Shown piece after piece: positions 29,057 through 38,730 of a stretch of 38,730 nt of DNA. Position 1 is the first letter of the stretch; every line of letters begins with the position of its first letter. The DNA is from Hydrogenophilus sp. (GTDB lineage: Bacteria; Pseudomonadota; Gammaproteobacteria; Burkholderiales; Thiobacillaceae). Below the pieces are notes generated by a model. That model did not search any database. It was not told the origin of the DNA and worked only from the letters and a program-made list of their open reading frames with translations. Location of the stretch: contig JAIMKU010000014.1 in the NCBI GenBank assembly GCA_020692235.1, positions 1-38,730 of the forward strand. Reading direction: 5' to 3'. A program made the translations under genes and the position numbers.

Positions 29057-30553
29057 ATGAGTAGTCTTGCGGTTTTATTTAGCCGCGCCCTGGCCGGTAT
29101 GAGCGCGCCGGAGGTGACGGTGGAGGTCCATCTGGCCAACGGTCTGCCGGCGTTTATCCTGGTCGGCCTGCCGGAGACCGAGGTGAAGGAGTCGAGGGAA
29201 CGGGTGCGGGCCGCCATTCTGCAATCCGGATTCGAGTTCCCGGCCCGTCGCATCACGGTCAACCTGGCCCCGGCCGATCTACCCAAGGAGTCGGGCCGGT
29301 TCGATCTGGCCATCGCCCTGGGGGTACTGGCGGCGTCGGGCCAGGTACCCGGCAACCGGCTGGCGGACTATGAATTTGCCGGCGAGTTGGCGCTGAACGG
29401 CCAACTACGCCCGGTCAGAGGGGCGCTGGCCATGTTGTTGGCGGCGCGTAACGTCGGGCGTGTCTTCGTGTTGCCCAGGGCCAGCGCCGGCGAGGCGGCC
29501 CTGGTCAAGGGCGCCCGGGTTTTACAGGCCGATAGCCTGCTGGCGGTCTGCGCGCACCTGAGCGGTCGCTGCGAATTGACCGCACCCGAAGCGGTCGAGC
29601 CGGTCGGCGTGGCAAGTTACCTGGATCTGGCCGATGTAAAGGGCCAACTGGCGGCCAAACGTGCCCTGGAGGTCGCGGCCGCCGGCGGTCACTCGTTGCT
29701 GATGCGGGGACCGCCCGGCACGGGCAAATCGATGCTGGCCAGCCGCTTGCCCGGTATCCTGCCGGCCATGACCGAACAAGAGGCGCTGGAGTCGGCCGCC
29801 GTGCAGTCCCTCGCCGGTCTCTTTCAGGTCGCCGCCTGGGGTGTGCGGCCTTTTCGTGGGCCGCATCACAGCGCCTCGTCGGTGGCCTTGGTGGGTGGCG
29901 GCGGCAACCCCAGACCGGGCGAGGTCAGCCTCGCACATTGCGGCGTCCTGTTTCTGGACGAGTTGCCCGAATTTTCCCGCCAGGCGTTGGAGGTGCTGCG
30001 CGAGCCGCTGGAGGCGGGCCGCATTACCATTTCCCGCGCCGCCCGGCAGGCCGATTTTCCGGCCCGTTTTCAATTGCTGGCGGCCATGAACCCTTGTCCA
30101 TGCGGTTTCCTTGGCCACCCATCGGGCAAATGTCGCTGTACTCCGGAACAGGTAAGCCGCTACCGGAGCCGACTTTCAGGACCGCTGCTGGATCGGATCG
30201 ACATGCATGTCGAGGTGCCCGCGTTGCCCGAGTCCGATTTGATGGCCGCTGCCAACGGCGAGGCGTCGGCGACCGTGCGGGCACGGGTGGTGGCAGCGCG
30301 CGAACGGCAACTTAACCGCCAGGGCAAGGCCAACGCCGCGCTGGAAACGGCCGAGGTGGACAGCCGCTGCACCCCGGACGCGGCCGGTGCCGAGTTGCTC
30401 AGGCAGGCCATCTCGCGCCTGAATTTGTCCGCCCGTGCCTATCATCGGGTATTGAAGCTGGCCCGCACGCTGGCCGATCTGGCCGGCCAGGACACCATCG
30501 TCGCCGCCCATATCGCCGAGGCCGTGCAATATCGCCGGGGGGCCAGCACATGA
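29057..30553 (+). CDS. comM: YifB/ComM-family Mg-chelatase-like AAA+ ATPase (start trimmed to MSSLAVLFSRAL)
   Basis: VEVHLANGLPAFILVGLPETEVKESRERVRAAI, LMRGPPGTGKSMLASRLPGILP, FRGPHHSASSVALVGGG, NPCPCGFLGHPSGKCRCTPEQVSRYRSRLSGPLLDRIDMHVEVP. Confidence 0.98.
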   Translation: MSSLAVLFSRALAGMSAPEVTVEVHLANGLPAFILVGLPETEVKESRERVRAAILQSGFEFPARRITVNLAPADLPKESGRFDLAIALGVLAASGQVPGNRLADYEFAGELALNGQLRPVRGALAMLLAARNVGRVFVLPRASAGEAALVKGARVLQADSLLAVCAHLSGRCELTAPEAVEPVGVASYLDLADVKGQLAAKRALEVAAAGGHSLLMRGPPGTGKSMLASRLPGILPAMTEQEALESAAVQSLAGLFQVAAWGVRPFRGPHHSASSVALVGGGGNPRPGEVSLAHCGVLFLDELPEFSRQALEVLREPLEAGRITISRAARQADFPARFQLLAAMNPCPCGFLGHPSGKCRCTPEQVSRYRSRLSGPLLDRIDMHVEVPALPESDLMAAANGEASATVRARVVAARERQLNRQGKANAALETAEVDSRCTPDAAGAELLRQAISRLNLSARAYHRVLKLARTLADLAGQDTIVAAHIAEAVQYRRGAST

Positions 30554-30846
30554 ACCACAAGGCGCTCGAATCCTGGCGCGAGGAAAAACGCTCGGCCTAT
30601 CTCTATCGTCTGGTTTCGGATGCCGAATCGGGCACGGCGCGACAAATGCTGTTCCTGGAACTGGCCCAGGCGGCGGAACGGCAAGCGGAGCTCTGGCAAG
30701 CGGAGATCGGCAAGGCGGGCGCCACATTAAGCTTGTTTACCGGGCGCAAGGCCTGGCGGGGCGGCGCCCGGATGCTGCTGATCGGCGCGGCGGCGGGCGC
30801 GGCCACCTGGGCCATCGGGCGGGCGCTGGGGGTGGCCCTGAGTTAG
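30550..30846 (+). CDS. Small protein with ferritin-like/VIT1-CCC1-family N-terminus-like sequence plus a C-terminal hydrophobic segment
   Basis: EEKRSAYLYRLVSDAESGTARQMLFLELAQAAERQAELWQ; 4-nt overlap with comM. Confidence 0.6.
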   Translation: MNHKALESWREEKRSAYLYRLVSDAESGTARQMLFLELAQAAERQAELWQAEIGKAGATLSLFTGRKAWRGGARMLLIGAAAGAATWAIGRALGVALS

Positions 30847-30880
30847 AATCCGCACTAAAGCTTAGAACGAGAAAAATGAC

Positions 30881-31717
30881 ATGGCCGAGCATATCTTCAG
30901 CATGGAGTTCTTTCCGCCCAAGACGGCGGAGGGCGCGACCAAGCTACGCGAGACCCGGCGGCAACTGGCGCAGTTGAACCCGAGATTCTTTTCGGTGACC
31001 TTCGGTGCCGGCGGCTCCACCCGCGAGCGTACCCTGGAGACCGTGTTGGAGATACAGGGCGAGGGGCTGGGCGCGGCGCCCCATCTGTCGTGCATCGGTT
31101 CCACCGAGGAAAGCATCCGCGAGATATTGCAAACGTACAAGGCCCACGGCATCCGCCACATCGTTGCGCTACGCGGCGACCTGCCGTCCGGGGTGGCCGA
31201 CCCGGGCGAGTTCCGCTATGCCAACGAACTGGTGGCATTCATCCGCAAGGAGACCGGTGACTGGTTCGAGATTGAGGTGGCCGCCTACCCGGAAATGCAC
31301 CCTCAGGCCCGGAATTATCAGCAGGACCTGCTCAACTTCAAGCGCAAGGTCGAGGCCGGCGCCAACGCCGCCATCACTCAATATTTCTTCAATGCCGACG
31401 CCTATTTCCAGTTTCGCGACGAGTGTCTGGCGCTGGCCATCGACATCCCCATCGTGCCTGGCATCATGCCGATTTCCAATTATGGCCAGTTGGCCCGTTT
31501 TTCGACCATGTGCGGCGCGGAAATACCGCGCTGGCTGGCCAAGAAGCTGGAGAGTTATTACGACGACAGCGCCTCGATCAAGGCCTTCGGCCTCGATTTC
31601 ATGACTCAGTTATGCGACCGCTTGTTGACCAACGATGCGCCCGGGCTGCACTTTTACACGCTGAACCAGGCCGGCTTGACCTCGACCTTATGGCAACGCC
31701 TGGGATTGTCTCGATAA
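30881..31717 (+). CDS. metF: Methylenetetrahydrofolate reductase
   Basis: FSMEFFPPKTAEGATKL, FFSVTFGAGGSTRERTLETV, HIVALRGDLPSG, NAAITQYFFNADAYFQF, PGIMPISNYGQLARFSTMCGAEIP. Confidence 0.98.
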   Translation: MAEHIFSMEFFPPKTAEGATKLRETRRQLAQLNPRFFSVTFGAGGSTRERTLETVLEIQGEGLGAAPHLSCIGSTEESIREILQTYKAHGIRHIVALRGDLPSGVADPGEFRYANELVAFIRKETGDWFEIEVAAYPEMHPQARNYQQDLLNFKRKVEAGANAAITQYFFNADAYFQFRDECLALAIDIPIVPGIMPISNYGQLARFSTMCGAEIPRWLAKKLESYYDDSASIKAFGLDFMTQLCDRLLTNDAPGLHFYTLNQAGLTSTLWQRLGLSR

Positions 31718-31730
31718 AGGCCAATCGTTA

Positions 31731-31859
31731 ATGCGCATCCTGCTCGCCGACGATCACCCGCTATTTCGGGAAGGGGTAAAGCCGGTACTGATGAAGCTGG
31801 CCGCAGAGGTGGGACAGCGGCAAAGGCATCGCCGAGGCGTTCCAGGAGCGGATTTTTGA
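31731..31859 (+). pseudogene. Response regulator (NarL/LuxR-type) N-terminal fragment
   Basis: MRILLADDHPLFREGVKPVLMKLAAEV..., then out of frame and stop after 42 aa. Confidence 0.85.
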
Positions 31860-32478
31860 GGAATACTTTCAACTGGAAAACCCGGAACGGGGCAGGGATA
31901 AAGGCTTGGGCCTTGGGCTGGCTATTGTCCAGCGGCTGGCGCGGCTACTCGGTAGCCCGGTAGGGGTCCATTCCGCCGTGGGCAAAGGCTCCTGCTTCAG
32001 TATCCGGCTGGCGCGTTGCGAACTGCCGACTAGTCAGGAGGAAATCGCCCCGCCCCGGGAAGTGGCCGTCGTGGCACGGAATGGCCTGCCGCCGCTGGTC
32101 GTTTTTATCGACGATGATGAAACGATACTGGAGGCCATGACCCTGGTATTCGACCAATGGGGCATCGACCTCGCGGCCGGTTTCGACGTCAATCAGATCA
32201 AGGCGGACCTGGAGGAACTGGGCCGCAAGCCCGATGCCATCCTCACCGATTACCGGCTGCGCGACGGCCGGACCGGGGTCGAGGCCATCGCCGAATTGCG
32301 CGCTGCGTTCGGGCCGGACATTCCCGCCGTATTGCTTACCGGCGACACCGCGCCCGCCACCATCCAGGCGATCTCGAATTCCGGACTACCGGTCCTGCAC
32401 AAGCCGCTCCAGCCGGCGAGGCTGAGGGCCTATCTCAATCACATGCTGACCGGTTACCAGGAACCGGTGCCGGACTAG
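31813..32478 (+). pseudogene. Hybrid histidine kinase C-terminal remnant (end of ATPase domain + receiver domain)
   Basis: Open frame DSGKGIAEAFQERIFEEYFQLENPERGRDKGLGLGLAIVQRLARLLGS...GKGSCFSIRL, then VVFIDDDETILEAM...ILTDYRLRDGRTGVEAI...PAVLLTGD...VLHKPL; no DHp or sensor region. Confidence 0.88.
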
Positions 32479-32578
32479 GAGTCTGTCCTCGTCCAGCCGA
32501 TTTCTCGCTTCGATTCTTCAAGTCCGCCAGGCTCCCAGATCGTCACCACGTTTTATTTTGGGTTTTACTTTGACGAGA

Positions 32579-38438
<5,860 letters not shown>

Positions 38439-38548
38439 TTTCGTATTGATCGCCAGTCGAGATGTCTAGATAAAAGGGCGGGGATTTTAAGCCCAAACAA
38501 GGGCTTCCGCCAAACGCCCCGGTATAGCCAGGCCGGCCATGTGGTCAT

Positions 38549-38680
38549 TTTCGTCATACCCGCGAAGGGACGCCCTCCCCGAATGCGCTGGTCGGGTCAG
38601 GTATCCGGTAAACAGGGACAGACGTACGGTTTAATAATCACCCTGGAATAAGAAACTTTAAAAACTGTGGTCTGACCCCT
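38549..38680. repeat. Interspersed-repeat / REP-transposase-associated-like remnants
   Basis: cgtcatacccgcgaaggg; aacagggacagacgtacggttt; aaaactgtggtctgacccctaatta - resemble recurrent intergenic motifs near IS200-like REP-associated transposases; no transposase ORF visible. Confidence 0.4.
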
Positions 38681-38730
38681 AATTATTTGTGGCCTTCCGC
38701 CTGTTGGGCAGAGCGAGAAAACGGTGGCGC

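Overview
The window looks like a high-GC, betaproteobacterial-type chromosome segment. Bases 1-18.7 kb hold a near-canonical dcw (division/cell wall) cluster on the minus strand, in transcription order mraZ-rsmH-ftsL-ftsI-murE-murF-mraY-murD-ftsW-murG-murC-murB-ddl-ftsQ-ftsA-ftsZ-lpxC (lpxC partial). It has a well-formed promoter and five MraZ boxes upstream of mraZ. Next come a DUF971 protein, rng and maf. From 21.5 to 32.5 kb is a scarred, accessory-like region. It contains an rlmH gene split around a Phd/VapC-type toxin-antitoxin pair, with a 115-bp duplicated maf start. It also contains a YeiH-type transporter + small membrane protein + Usp cassette, a hipBA module, a glnK'-'amt in-frame deletion fusion next to a stop-lost porin, ubiK, comM, metF, and a response-regulator/hybrid-kinase deletion remnant. 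The window ends with gltD-gltB and possible interspersed-repeat remnants. The most unusual items are a 127-bp tandem repeat that makes two extra, stop/start-coupled copies of the ddl translation start, the rlmH/maf/TA rearrangement, the GlnK-Amt chimera, and an intrinsic-terminator-like hairpin inside the usp coding sequence. All calls come from reading the sequence and translated ORFs; no database search was run.
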